49,672 nt of DNA from Coriobacteriaceae bacterium AF45-21 (GTDB lineage Bacteria > Actinomycetota > Coriobacteriia > Coriobacteriales > Coriobacteriaceae). The notes beneath the pieces were generated by a model. It was not told the origin of the DNA. It saw nothing but the letters and a program-made list of their open reading frames with translations, and did no database searches. A program made the translations under genes and the position numbers. The stretch lies in contig JAQCYU010000018.1 of assembly GCA_027682925.1 (NCBI GenBank), forward strand, positions 1 through 49,672, in the 5' to 3' direction. Below, one piece after another: positions 26,256 to 35,428 of the stretch; positions within the stretch are counted from its first letter, which is position 1, and each line of letters starts with the position of its first letter.

Positions 26256-27173
26256 TTAATTGGACTCGCCCACCAGGGCGCGGCAGAAATCTTTGGCGTT
26301 AAACTCCTGCAGATCATCGACCTGCTCGCCCACGCCGATGCGAAGGATCGGGAGCTTGAGCTTCTCGGCCACGGCCATGGCGATACCGCCCTTAGCCGTG
26401 CCGTCGAGCTTAGTCATGATAATACCGTCCAGGCCCAGCGCCTCGTTAAACTCGAGCGCCTGGTTCAGACCGTTTTGGCCCGTCGCGGCATCGATTACGA
26501 GGACGACCGAGACAGGCATGGGGCCGGCAGCCATATTGGCGGCGCGCTTACGCGTCACGTTGACCACTTTGGCAAGCTCGCGCATGAGCTCGGGGCTTGT
26601 GTGCAGACGGCCGGCGGTATCGATGAGCACCAGGTCGCTGCCGCGCTTATCGGCCTCGTCGAGCACGTCATAGCACACGCTCGCCGGATCGGAGCCGCGG
26701 TCACGCTTAATAACCGGTACGCCGGCACGCTGGCCCCACACATCGAGCTGCTCGATGGCGGCGGCGCGGAAGGTATCGGCCGAGCCGATCATGACATTCT
26801 TGCCGCGGGCAGCCATGGCGCTCGCGATCTTGCCGACCGTCGTAGTTTTGCCGGCACCATTAATGCCCACAAACAGCACGCAGCTCGGCGTGTCGGCGAA
26901 CGGATCGCGCTCGGCGGGCACAAAATGCTGCTCGAGCTGCTCAGCCAGGGCGCGACGGAGCTGCGGGGCGGTCTTGAGGTTCTTCTTGGCGGCCGTCTCG
27001 CGCAGGTCATCGGAGACCTGAATAGCGACCTCGGCACCCATGTCACCCATGACGAGGGTGTCCTCAAGGTCCTCCCAAAAGTCCTCGTCGACCTCGCCAC
27101 CAAAGTAGAAGACCTCGTTGAGGGCCTCGCGGCTGCGCTCAAGTCCGCGCGAGAGAGCGGCAAAGAATCCCAT
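26256..27173 (-). CDS. ftsY: Signal recognition particle receptor FtsY
   Basis: FtsY is the membrane-associated GTPase that docks the SRP. This 305-residue form has only a short N-terminal extension before the NG domain, lacking the acidic A domain of E. coli. G motifs are GINGAGKTTTVGKIA, DTFRAAA, DTAGRLHTS, TKLDGTAKGG and GVGEQVDDL. Its ATG overlaps the smc stop by one base, and ffh follows by 10 bp, so smc, ftsY and ffh are likely one transcript. Confidence 0.97.
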   Translation of the reverse strand: MGFFAALSRGLERSREALNEVFYFGGEVDEDFWEDLEDTLVMGDMGAEVAIQVSDDLRETAAKKNLKTAPQLRRALAEQLEQHFVPAERDPFADTPSCVLFVGINGAGKTTTVGKIASAMAARGKNVMIGSADTFRAAAIEQLDVWGQRAGVPVIKRDRGSDPASVCYDVLDEADKRGSDLVLIDTAGRLHTSPELMRELAKVVNVTRKRAANMAAGPMPVSVVLVIDAATGQNGLNQALEFNEALGLDGIIMTKLDGTAKGGIAMAVAEKLKLPILRIGVGEQVDDLQEFNAKDFCRALVGESN

Positions 27174-30100
27174 TATGCATTCACGACCTTTCCGGTTTCG
27201 CGATCGAGTTTTTGCGAGACGACGCGGCTGACGCCGTCGGCTTGCATCGAGACGCCATAGAGAACGTCAGCGTCCTCCATAGTACGGCGCTGATGCGAGA
27301 TAACCAAGAGCTGTGTATCGGAACGCAGCACATCGAGGGCTCCGATGAGCTTGGACAGGTTGGCGTCATCAAGCGCCGCCTCGACCTCGTCCAGCACATA
27401 GAACGGCACCGTGCGCGTGCGATACACGGCAAAGAGCAGGGCGAGCGCCGTCAGGCTCTTCTCGCCGCCCGACATGAGCATCATCTTGGTGATGCGCTTG
27501 CCGCGCGGCTGCGCCACGACCTCGATGCCCGTCTCGGCCGGATGCTCGGGGTCGGTCATCTCCAGATGCGCCTGACCACCCGGGAACAGCATGGCAAAGA
27601 TCTCACGGAAGTTCGCATCGACCTTCTCGAAGGTCACCAAGAAGGCTTTACGCATCTTACGGTCGATGGCCACGGTAATCTTGGTGAGCGCCTTGCGCGC
27701 GCTCTCCAGATCGGCCAGCTGCCCCTCGATGTAATCGGCGCGGCGCTTGAGCTGCTCGTACTCCTCCATGGCAACCTGGTTCACAGGGCCAGGTTGTTAA
27801 TCTGGCGCACGAGCTGGTTGAGCTCGCGCTCGGCGGCGTCGCGGTCGGTGGGAGCAGGAAGCATGAGCGCTTCCTCGAGCACCGTAGTGCCATCGGCGGT
27901 AATGGCCTTGATGGCCGCCTCCACCTGCACCTCGAGCTTGCCGCGGGAAACCTTGAACTCGTTTTGCGTCGCCGTGGCGGCATCGACCCGCTCCTTGGCG
28001 CGGGAGACCTCGGCCTTGGCGTCTTCGATGGTCTTCTTGAGCGAGGCCGAGTCCGCCTCCTCGAGCGAAGCCTGATCACGCAGACGCGCGGCCCAATCCG
28101 ATGCGCGATCCAGCAGGGCCGAATAGCGCTCGTGCATGGGGTCGACACGCAGGCGCAGCAGCTCGAGTGAGCGCGAGGCCTGGCGTGTTCCGCGGATACG
28201 GCGGTCGATGCCCTCGAGTCGATGCTCCAAGTCGGGCACACGGCCCTTCAGCGAACGCAGACGCTCGCTCGTCTGAGCCAGGCGGACCTTGGCATCGGCG
28301 AGCTTGCCGGCTGCCTCGGAATCGTCACGACGCACGCGATCGAGCTCGTCGTTGGCTTCGGCAATCTGGAGACCCAGGTCGCCTGCCTGCGCGCGGGCCT
28401 CGTCGCGCGAACGGGTGAGTTCGTCAACGCGCGGGCGCGCAGCGCGAACGGCCTCGGCGCCTGCTCGCGGCGCTTGGAGATGCGCACGCGCTCGACCTCG
28501 GCGTTGTTGGCGCTTTGCTCCAGGCGGCCAATCTCGGAGAGCAGCGAGCGGCGCTCGCCCTCAAGACGGGCGATCTCGCCGGCGGCATCGCCCTCGGCGG
28601 CACGTGCCTCCTCGACGGCGGCGTTGGCCTCAACGACTTGGTCCGAAGCATGCTCAAAGATGGCAGCCAGATCGGGTTCCAGGCCCTCGAGCTCACGGAT
28701 GCGGCGCTTGCGCTCCAAAGCACCCGAAGCCTCACCGGCGTCGAGCCCCACACGCACCAGGCCGCCGCAGGCGACGCGGGCGCCATCGGGGGTCACGTAA
28801 GTCACGCCTCAACGACAGGCGCGGCCAGCGCAGCCGCCAAGTCGTCGACAACGTAATAGCCGCCGAGCAGCGCCTCGACAACCGGGCCATAGCCGGCGCG
28901 TACGGACAGGCGATCGACCAGACGCGTACCGGCAGCGCCCTTAGCGGCAGCAGAGGCGCTCACACCGCGCGCGACCAGCAGCGCCTCGCCCGAGGCCTTC
29001 TTCTGGTCCAGAGCGGCACGACCGGCACGCTCAAGCACGGACGCATCGTCGAACAGCAGCGCATCGATATCGCCGGCGAGCAATTGCTCAACCAGGCCCT
29101 CAAGCTCATGCGGGGCCTCGAGCACGTCGCCCAGACGACCCGAGACATCGTCGCCCAGCGCACCCATCAGACGGCTCACGAGCGGCGAGCTGTCAGCCAT
29201 GCGGGCATCGAGCTTCTTTTGGCTGGCAAGCTCCGAGCGCACCTCGGACAGTTTGTTGCGCGCCTCGCTCTCGCGGGCACGCAGGTCCTTAAGGGCTGCA
29301 CGGGCGACCTCGGTAGCCTCGCGAGCATCAATCTGGCTTGACGGGCCTGATCAAGTGCACTGTCGAGCTCCTCGGCGCGGTCGCGACGGCTCTCGAGAGA
29401 GGCCGTGACTTCCTCGAGCTGCTCGTCGATCTGCTCCAGGCGTGAGGCGTACATGTTGTCCTCGACCTCGGCGTTGCTCAGCGAGTCCTTCACCTTGGCG
29501 AGTTCGAGCGCCGCGTTATCGGCCACACGCTGCACATCGCGTTGCTCACGCGTGAGCTGCGAAATCTGATTGTCGAGCGCCACGCGCCGCTCGTGGAGCT
29601 CAGCGGCGGCAGGACCGGCGGCGTCAACGTCCTCCTGGGCCTGCATGTGCGCGCCGGTCACTTCCTCAAGCTGTGCACGCGCGTCCTCGAGCTCCTCGAC
29701 CACGCGACGACGCTGATGCTCGGAGCTCGAGATCTGGCCACGCATGTCGGACAGGCGCGACACCATGTTGTGGCCCTTTTCCTCGAGCAGGCGCATGTCG
29801 GAGTTGATGCGGCCGACCACGTCTTGCATATGGCGGCGCTGCTCGCCCAGGTCGCCCACAAACAGGCCCTTTTCCTCGAGCATGACCTGGAGCTTCTCGA
29901 GCTCGCGTTCCTTTTCGCCCAAGCGGTACTGCGCAAGCTCCAGCTCGGCGGCACCTTCCTTGGAGCGGCTCTCCAAGTCGTTCCACTGCGACTGCAGCGA
30001 ACGCAGCTCGTCGACGGCTAGCATCTGCGTAAGCTCGTTCGCGCGCGAGGACAGCTCTTTGTACTTGCGCGCACGATCGACCTGACGCTCCAGCGGTCGC

Positions 30101-30705
30101 AGCTGACGGGCGATTTCCTTATTGATGTCGCGGGCACGCGTCAGGTGCTCGTCCATCGACTTAATCTTTTTGAGCGCACGCTCCTTGCGGCGTTTGTGCT
30201 TGGAGATGCCGGCGGCCTCCTCGATGAGGGCACGGCGCTCCTCGGGGCGGCTCTGCAAAATGGCGTCGAGCTTGCCCTGGCTGATGATGGAATGCGTATC
30301 CTTACCCAGGCCCGAATCGTGCAGGATGTCCTGAATGTCCATCAGGCGGCACGGGCTCGAGTTGATGAGGTACTCGCTTTCGCCCGAGCGATACATACGA
30401 CGGGTGATGGCGACCTCGTCAAAGTCGACGGGCAGCATATGGTCCGAGTTATCGAGCACCAGAGTGACCTCGGCGACACCCACCGGCTTGCGCGCTGACG
30501 AGCCCGAGAAGATGACATCCTCCATGGCCTGGCCGCGCAGCTGCTTGGCGCTCTGCTCGCCCAGGACCCACAGAATCGAGTCAGAGATGTTCGATTTTCC
30601 CGAGCCGTTGGGACCGACGATGACGGTCAGGCCCGGCTCAAACGTCATATGGGCGCGGTCGGCAAACGACTTGAACCCTTTGAGCGTGAGGGACTTGAGA
30701 TACAC
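27173..30705 (-). CDS. smc: Chromosome partition protein Smc (four frameshifts)
   Basis: Smc is the ATPase core of the bacterial condensin complex. The N-terminal head is clear (VIVGPNGSGKSNISDSILWV). Two long coiled-coil arms surround a hinge (about residues 500-680, with SGRLGDVLEAP and GGYYVVDDL). The C-terminal head has MSGGEKSLTALALLFAVYRT and YVLDEVEAALDDANL. The reading frame breaks near 29338, 28801, 28464 and 27786. Each break is repaired by one base, and the repaired protein is 1178 residues, normal for Smc. Four independent natural frameshifts in an essential gene are implausible, so sequencing error is likely. It lies 10 bp after rnc. Confidence 0.95.
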
Positions 30706-30715
30706 GGCTCCTCGC

Positions 30716-31441
30716 TTAAACAGGCTTCTTGTTGAGAATCACGCCGTTGGTGGTGTAGCCCATGCGGTCAAGTGCCTCGAGTGCAGCGGCTCCCTCGGCT
30801 TCCTTCTTTGAGGAGCCGGAGCCGCGACCCTGGCGAATACCATCGATCAACACCACGGCGGTAAAGGTGGGCGCATGCGCCGGGCCCTCGGAGCCAACGA
30901 GCTTATACGCCGGGGGTTCGTGACCGTCGGCTTGCACGCACTCCTGCAAGAACGATTTGGGGTTCGCGGGGTGCTCGGCACGTTCGGAAGCCAAATGCGG
31001 CTTAAGCGTACGGTGGATAAACTCCGCTGCGGCATCCCAGCCGGCGTCCAGGTACAGCGCGCCCACGAGCGACTCATAGACGTTCTCGAGCGCCGAATGC
31101 AAGCCGCGTGCGCCCGTTCCGGTCTCGGAGGCACCAAAGATGATGATGTCGTCGATACCCAGCTCGTGGGACACTTCCGACAGCGTGGCGCCCGAGACGA
31201 GCGACACCTTCAGGCGCGTGAGCTTGCCCTCGTCAAACTCCGGATAGGACTCAAAGAGCGAACGGGCGACGACGGCGCCCAAAATGGAATCGCCCAAGAA
31301 CTCAAGGCGCTCATAGCTGGCAGAAACCGGCTGGCCCTCGACTGCCGAGGGATGCGTAAGCGCCGCGCGCAGCAGTACCTTATTATTGAACTCGTGGCCC
31401 AGGATTTCCTGGGCACGCGTAAGTCGTTCAGACAAAGCCAA
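30716..31441 (-). CDS. rnc: Ribonuclease III
   Basis: RNase III cleaves double-stranded RNA in rRNA and mRNA processing. The 241-residue protein has the catalytic signature ERLEFLGDSILG, the second acidic site ENVYESLVGALYLD, and a C-terminal dsRNA-binding domain with KSFLQECVQA and GSGSSKKEAEGAAALEAL. It lies between acpP (3 bp away) and smc, the usual actinobacterial order. Confidence 0.97.
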   Translation of the reverse strand: MALSERLTRAQEILGHEFNNKVLLRAALTHPSAVEGQPVSASYERLEFLGDSILGAVVARSLFESYPEFDEGKLTRLKVSLVSGATLSEVSHELGIDDIIIFGASETGTGARGLHSALENVYESLVGALYLDAGWDAAAEFIHRTLKPHLASERAEHPANPKSFLQECVQADGHEPPAYKLVGSEGPAHAPTFTAVVLIDGIRQGRGSGSSKKEAEGAAALEALDRMGYTTNGVILNKKPV

Positions 31442-31444
31442 GAC

Positions 31445-31687
31445 CTAGGCCTCCCTGGCGTGTTCGATCGCGTCGACGGCGTCGGCGACAGAGTTGAGCG
31501 AGAGCAGAGTCTCGTCATCGATCTCGAGGTTGAACTCGTCCTCGATAGCCGTAACCAGCTGCAGGCGCTCGAGCGAGTTGGCATCGAGATCGTCAAAGGT
31601 GGTCTCATCGCTAATTTCGGCAACATCGACGCCCAGAACGTCAGCAGCGACCTCGGCGATCTTGTCGAAGATTTCGGAGCGGTCCAT
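31445..31687 (-). CDS. acpP: Acyl carrier protein
   Basis: This 80-residue acidic helical carrier holds growing fatty acids on a 4'-phosphopantetheine arm. The attachment motif reads DANSLERLQL, so the Ser is present but the preceding Asp of the usual DSL is Asn. ATG at 31687 has GAGAGGAAG upstream. It lies after plsX and before rnc. A perfect 22-bp palindrome 36 bp upstream may regulate it. Confidence 0.9.
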   Translation of the reverse strand: MDRSEIFDKIAEVAADVLGVDVAEISDETTFDDLDANSLERLQLVTAIEDEFNLEIDDETLLSLNSVADAVDAIEHAREA

Positions 31688-31723
31688 AGCGCTTCCTCTC
31701 ATAGTGAATGAATACCAAAAGAA

Positions 31724-31745
31724 TGGTACCGCCCGGGCGGTACCA
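31724..31745. promoter_or_regulatory. Perfect 22-bp palindrome upstream of acpP
   Basis: The half-site TGGTACCGCCC is followed by its exact complement, with no spacer. It could be an operator for a fatty-acid regulator acting on acpP-rnc-smc or, as RNA, a GC-rich hairpin between plsX and acpP. The sequence after it on the minus strand (ATTCTTTTGG) is only weakly T-rich, so an operator role seems at least as likely as termination. Confidence 0.55.
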
Positions 31746-31811
31746 AGACACGGTTCTGATTCTACCCCACGAAGCAGGCCGCGAGGCACATAACAGCGCT
31801 CTAACTCGCTC

Positions 31812-32830
31812 TTACAAAACGATGCCGTCCATGGAGTTGGCGACGTTCTCGACCAGCCCCGCGCGCACGGCTTCGGCCGCCGCGAGCGTACCGTTTTTAA
31901 CAGCCTCGACCGAGGTGGCGCCATGGCCGATTAGGACCACGCCACGCAGGCCCAAAAGAATCGCACCGCCCTTGGCATCACCAGAGAGCTTGGCCTTAAT
32001 CTCGCGCATCTGCTTTTTAATGAGCAGCGCGGCGATCTTGGTGCCGAGCGAGGCCATAAAGGCACCCTTGAGTTCCTGCAGCAAAAACTTGGCAGCGCCT
32101 CGGTGGCCTTGAGAGCGATATTGCCCGACATGCCATCGGCAACGACGACATCGAAATTGCCCGAGGTGAGGTCGGTGCCTTCGCAGTTGCCCACAAAGCC
32201 GGGAACGGCGGCTTTCATGGCCGGGAAGCAGGCCTTGGTAAAGTTGGAACCCTTCTCGTCCTCGGTGCCATTGGCGAGCAGGCCCACGCGGGGATGCTCG
32301 ATGCCCAGGACGACGCGGGCATAGGCGCTACCCATCTGGGCAAAACGCACCATGTCATCGACCTCGACATCGGGATTGGCGCCCATATCGCACAGCACCG
32401 TCAGACCGCCGGCGCGATTGGGCAGCGCATTGGTCAGACAGGGACGCACCGGCTGCTTCTTGCCTTCGGCCATATATCTAAACGGCGTCACATAGGCGGT
32501 GGCGGCAGCGGTCATGGCACCGGTCGAGCCGGCGGAGAAGAACGCGTCCGCGTTGCCCTTTTTGATGGCGCGGCAGGCAAGCACGATCGACGATTTACGC
32601 TTGGTCATCACGGCGCGAATGGGATCGTCATCCATGGCGATAACGTCGGGTGCCTCCAGGGCCTCAACACGTGCATGGGAGGCGGCAAAGGGATTGACGA
32701 TTTCAGCGGGACCGGCAGCCAAGACCTCGATATCGGGATCGGCGGCAAGCGCAGCCTCGATACCATCGAGAACAACCTGAGGTTTCTCGTCTCCGCCCAC
32801 AACGTCTACACAAACGCGAACGTTACTCAT
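31812..32830 (-). CDS. plsX: Phosphate acyltransferase PlsX (frameshifted)
   Basis: PlsX converts acyl-ACP to acyl-phosphate, the first step of phospholipid synthesis in most bacteria. Family stretches are CVDVVGGDEKP (MGGD-like), FFSAGSTGAMTAAA, LCDMGANPDVEVDDMVRFA, VGLLANGTEDEKG and VVADGMSGNIALKATEG. The frame breaks near 32098. One G restored (GAGGCGCT to GAGGGCGCT) gives 339 residues. ATG at 32830 has AAGGAG at 8 bp. ATG at 32836 is too close to it. It sits between rpmF and acpP, the canonical order. Confidence 0.94.
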
Positions 32831-32850
32831 ATACATGCTCCTTATACAAA

Positions 32851-32877
32851 AATGGCCGACTCATTGAGCCGGCCATT
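32851..32877 (-). terminator. Hairpin terminator/attenuator between rpmF and plsX
   Basis: On the minus strand ATGGCCGGCTCA pairs with TGAGTCGGCCAT (one G-U), and TTTTTG follows. It lies 20 bp before the plsX start. It probably reduces transcription from the ribosomal-protein gene into the lipid genes. Confidence 0.65.
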
Positions 32878-32917
32878 GTGGTTCCATTTGGAACGGCATC
32901 GCATCCAGAGTATACCG

Positions 32918-33097
32918 TTACTCGGTAACGATAACCTCGCGGTCCTTGTAGAAACCGCAGCTGGGGCACACGTGGTGCGGAAGCTTGACAGCGCCGCAAC
33001 GGGGGCACGTGGACTGAGCCGCAGCCGAGATCTTCATGTTGGCGGAACGGCGGGTGTGAGTGCGGATACGACCCTGCTTTTGTTTAGGTACGGGCAT
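32918..33097 (-). CDS. rpmF: 50S ribosomal protein L32
   Basis: This 59-residue basic protein begins MPVPKQKQGRIRTHTRRSAN and has two zinc-binding CxxC pairs (CPRC at residue 31 and CPSC at residue 44). It is a zinc-type L32 of the large ribosomal subunit. ATG at 33097 follows AAGGA. It is preceded by the DUF177 gene, its almost universal neighbour. Confidence 0.96.
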   Translation of the reverse strand: MPVPKQKQGRIRTHTRRSANMKISAAAQSTCPRCGAVKLPHHVCPSCGFYKDREVIVTE

Positions 33098-33161
33098 AGT
33101 GACCTTCCTTATGAACTATCCAGTGTGGCGATTACGCGCAAGTAGCGATACTACCACAGTT

Positions 33162-33716
33162 TTACTCATCGAGCTTGAGATTCTTCAATGCTGCAAATGG
33201 ATTTTCCGTGGCAGCGGCCCATTCTGCCTCTGCCTGGGCGGCGCAATCGCATTGCTCGACGTTGAGATTGCAACCGCAAGTGGGACACAGGCCGCGGCAA
33301 TCGGGCTTGCAGAGCACCACAAACGGCGTGTCCATAACGACCGCGTCATTGATGGGCTCACCCAGATCGACGATGCGGTCCTCACCCAGGAGCTCGTAGC
33401 CGTCCTCGTAGGCCTCGGGATCCTCGGGCTCCTCAAAGAGGTAGAACTCCTCGATCTCGCCGGCGATATCAAACGAGGCGGGCTCCAGGCAACGGTCGCA
33501 CTCGCCGGTGGCGTGCGCGCGGACCATGCCCGTGAGCAAGACACCGGTACCGGCATTGGTAAAGACAACGTCGTAGTCGATGCCGTCCTGTAGATGGTAC
33601 TCCTTCTCGCCCACCGTGTAGGTGGCGACATCGACCTTACCGGTCAGCGGATACGAATCTCCAGGAAACTCGAGCTGTTCGGAAAGATCGACGGTAACGC
33701 TCGGGAACTCAGCCAT
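33162..33716 (-). CDS. DUF177 (YceD) family protein
   Basis: This 184-residue protein belongs to the DUF177 family, linked to 23S rRNA accumulation and plastid or bacterial ribosome assembly. It has CDRCLEPASFDI in the middle and the metal-binding-like CKPDCRGLCPTCG near the C-terminus. The ATG at 33716 overlaps the stop of the upstream coiled-coil gene (TAATG). Position directly before rpmF is the hallmark of the family. Confidence 0.9.
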   Translation of the reverse strand: MAEFPSVTVDLSEQLEFPGDSYPLTGKVDVATYTVGEKEYHLQDGIDYDVVFTNAGTGVLLTGMVRAHATGECDRCLEPASFDIAGEIEEFYLFEEPEDPEAYEDGYELLGEDRIVDLGEPINDAVVMDTPFVVLCKPDCRGLCPTCGCNLNVEQCDCAAQAEAEWAAATENPFAALKNLKLDE

Positions 33717-34213
33717 TACCACTGACCATTCTGTTGGGCGGCACCCTCGTTGAGCTGCTGACGGCAACGGGTAACGGTGCCGGTCAGGCTCTTGAGGTTC
33801 TCCTCCAGGTGCGTAAAGACCTGCTCTGCGTAGTCCTCGGCAGCATAACGCGTCTCGCGCTCGTACTGCTGGGCACGATCACGGATGTCGTCGGCCTGCT
33901 GCTGCGCTAAGCGGACAATCTCCTGCTCACCGGCAATGGTGAGGGCCTGCTGCTGAGCGTCGGCGATGATGGAATCGGCCTGAGCGGCGGCGGAAGCCAT
34001 AAGCTCCTCGCGCTCCTTAAGGATACGGCGGGACTTCTGCCACTCCTCGGGATAGCTCATGCGGATCTCGTCGAGGATGTTGAAGAACACGTCGGCGTCG
34101 ATGACCTTGAACTGAGCGTTCTTACCGAAAGGCGGCTTGGCTTCCTCGATCAGCCCTTCGAGCTCATCGACCAAGCTGACGATCCTATCGCCAGGAAAAT
34201 TCTCGCCCGGCAT
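33716..34213 (-). CDS. Coiled-coil cytoplasmic protein, DivIVA/ATP-synthase-b-like
   Basis: This 165-residue, highly charged helical protein has long heptad stretches (residues ~55-150) rich in Gln, Glu and Ala. There is no membrane helix. ATG at 34213 (MPGENF) follows AAAGGAG. Proteins of this type lie between coaD and DUF177 in many actinobacteria and score weakly to DivIVA or F-type ATPase b models, but no function is known. Translational coupling to DUF177 suggests a related role in growth or division. Confidence 0.75.
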   Translation of the reverse strand: MPGENFPGDRIVSLVDELEGLIEEAKPPFGKNAQFKVIDADVFFNILDEIRMSYPEEWQKSRRILKEREELMASAAAQADSIIADAQQQALTIAGEQEIVRLAQQQADDIRDRAQQYERETRYAAEDYAEQVFTHLEENLKSLTGTVTRCRQQLNEGAAQQNGQW

Positions 34214-34281
34214 CCGGTCTCCTTTCATAGGTAACATATCATCGTGCTAGTTTACCACATGCCACCGGGCAATAAAAAACG

Positions 34282-34779
34282 TCACGAAAAGCGGTGTCTG
34301 AGCGCTTCGACCACGTTGGGCGGGACAAACGTCGATACATCGCTGCCGAGCGAGGCGATCTGGCGAACGACCGAACTCGAGATATAGCCGTACTGCGGCG
34401 CACTCATGACAAAGATGGACTCCAGCTCGTTATCCAAGCGATAGTTGAGGTCTGCCTGCTGCAGCTCGTACTCAAAGTCGGTCATGGCGCGCAGGCCCTT
34501 GACCACAGCCCCCGCCCCCTGCTCGCGAGCGAAGTCGACCAAGAGGCCGGTAAAGGGCAGGACCTCGATGCCGTCGATATCACCGAGCGCCTCGCGAGCC
34601 AGCGCCACGCGCTCATCCAGCATAAACGTGGTGCCCACACCGTTTTTACCCTGCGAATCGGCGACAGCGACGATCACGCTGGGAAAGATGCGGCGGGCGC
34701 GGCGGATGACGTCGATATGGCCAAACGTGATGGGATCGAAGGTGCCCGGGACGATCACGCGGTTGATGGTGTCACTCAT
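34282..34779 (-). CDS. coaD: Phosphopantetheine adenylyltransferase
   Basis: CoaD makes dephospho-CoA from phosphopantetheine and ATP. The 165-residue protein has the nucleotidyltransferase motif GTFDPITFGHIDVI (T/HxGH), VVKGLRAMTDFEYE and the ISSSVVRQ loop. Its ATG overlaps the rsmD stop by 8 bp. This pairing is conserved widely. Product CoA feeds the phosphopantetheine arm of the ACP encoded nearby. Confidence 0.97.
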   Translation of the reverse strand: MSDTINRVIVPGTFDPITFGHIDVIRRARRIFPSVIVAVADSQGKNGVGTTFMLDERVALAREALGDIDGIEVLPFTGLLVDFAREQGAGAVVKGLRAMTDFEYELQQADLNYRLDNELESIFVMSAPQYGYISSSVVRQIASLGSDVSTFVPPNVVEALRHRFS

Positions 34780-35428
34780 GGGCGTTCTCCTGAACCGTCA
34801 TGGCATCGGTGTTGTGAGCATCGGTGCCGGCGCAATCTTCCTCACCATCGTCATCGCCGACCCAACGAAGCAGGTCGACCGAGGTAATGCCGTAGCGCTT
34901 CTCGCGCACGATCTCAAAGCCTGCCGGATGCGCGCCCGCATCGGCGGCGGCATGCTCAAACAGGGCATAAGCGCCAGGTGCAAGCAGACCCTGCTGAGCC
35001 AGGTTCTGCAGCAGTATCTCGACCGGCTCGGTACCAAAAGCATAGGGCGGGTCGAGCAGGACCAGATCAAAGGGGCCGCCCGGCACACGACCGCGCGAGG
35101 CGCTCGCCAGCATGTCGCCCGTTACCACGCGCCAACGCGCACGGTCACGGCAGAGCGACTCGATATTCTTGGTAATGAGCCGCGCGGCATTCCGATCGAT
35201 CTCGAACGTCGTGAGCGAGCGGGCGCCACGTGAGAGCATCTCTAACCCTAAGGCGCCGGAGCCGCCAAAGGCGTCCAGCACGCGGACCTCGTCCAGATCG
35301 AAGTCAAATGCCGACATGACCATAGATGCGCATGCCTCGCGCACACGATCGGTCGTGGGGCGGGTGACATCGCGACCACGGGGCTCCTCGATCTTACGAC
35401 CGCGCCATTCGCCGCCGATGATTCTCAT
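34772..35428 (-). CDS. rsmD: 16S rRNA (guanine966-N2)-methyltransferase
   Basis: This 218-residue SAM-dependent enzyme has MRIIGGEWRGRKI at the start, RPTTDRVREA, the SAM site VLDAFGGSGALGLE and the catalytic DPPY. These are all RsmD hallmarks. The acidic C-terminal tail after WVGDDDGEE is extra. It overlaps recG by 4 bp upstream and coaD by 8 bp downstream. Confidence 0.95.
   Translation of the reverse strand: MRIIGGEWRGRKIEEPRGRDVTRPTTDRVREACASMVMSAFDFDLDEVRVLDAFGGSGALGLEMLSRGARSLTTFEIDRNAARLITKNIESLCRDRARWRVVTGDMLASASRGRVPGGPFDLVLLDPPYAFGTEPVEILLQNLAQQGLLAPGAYALFEHAAADAGAHPAGFEIVREKRYGITSVDLLRWVGDDDGEEDCAGTDAHNTDAMTVQENAHE

Noticed and set aside
27173..30705. smc as five separate short genes or a true pseudogene
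   Set aside because: The pieces are consecutive parts of one Smc protein, and one base per break restores normal length. Sequencing error is the simpler explanation.
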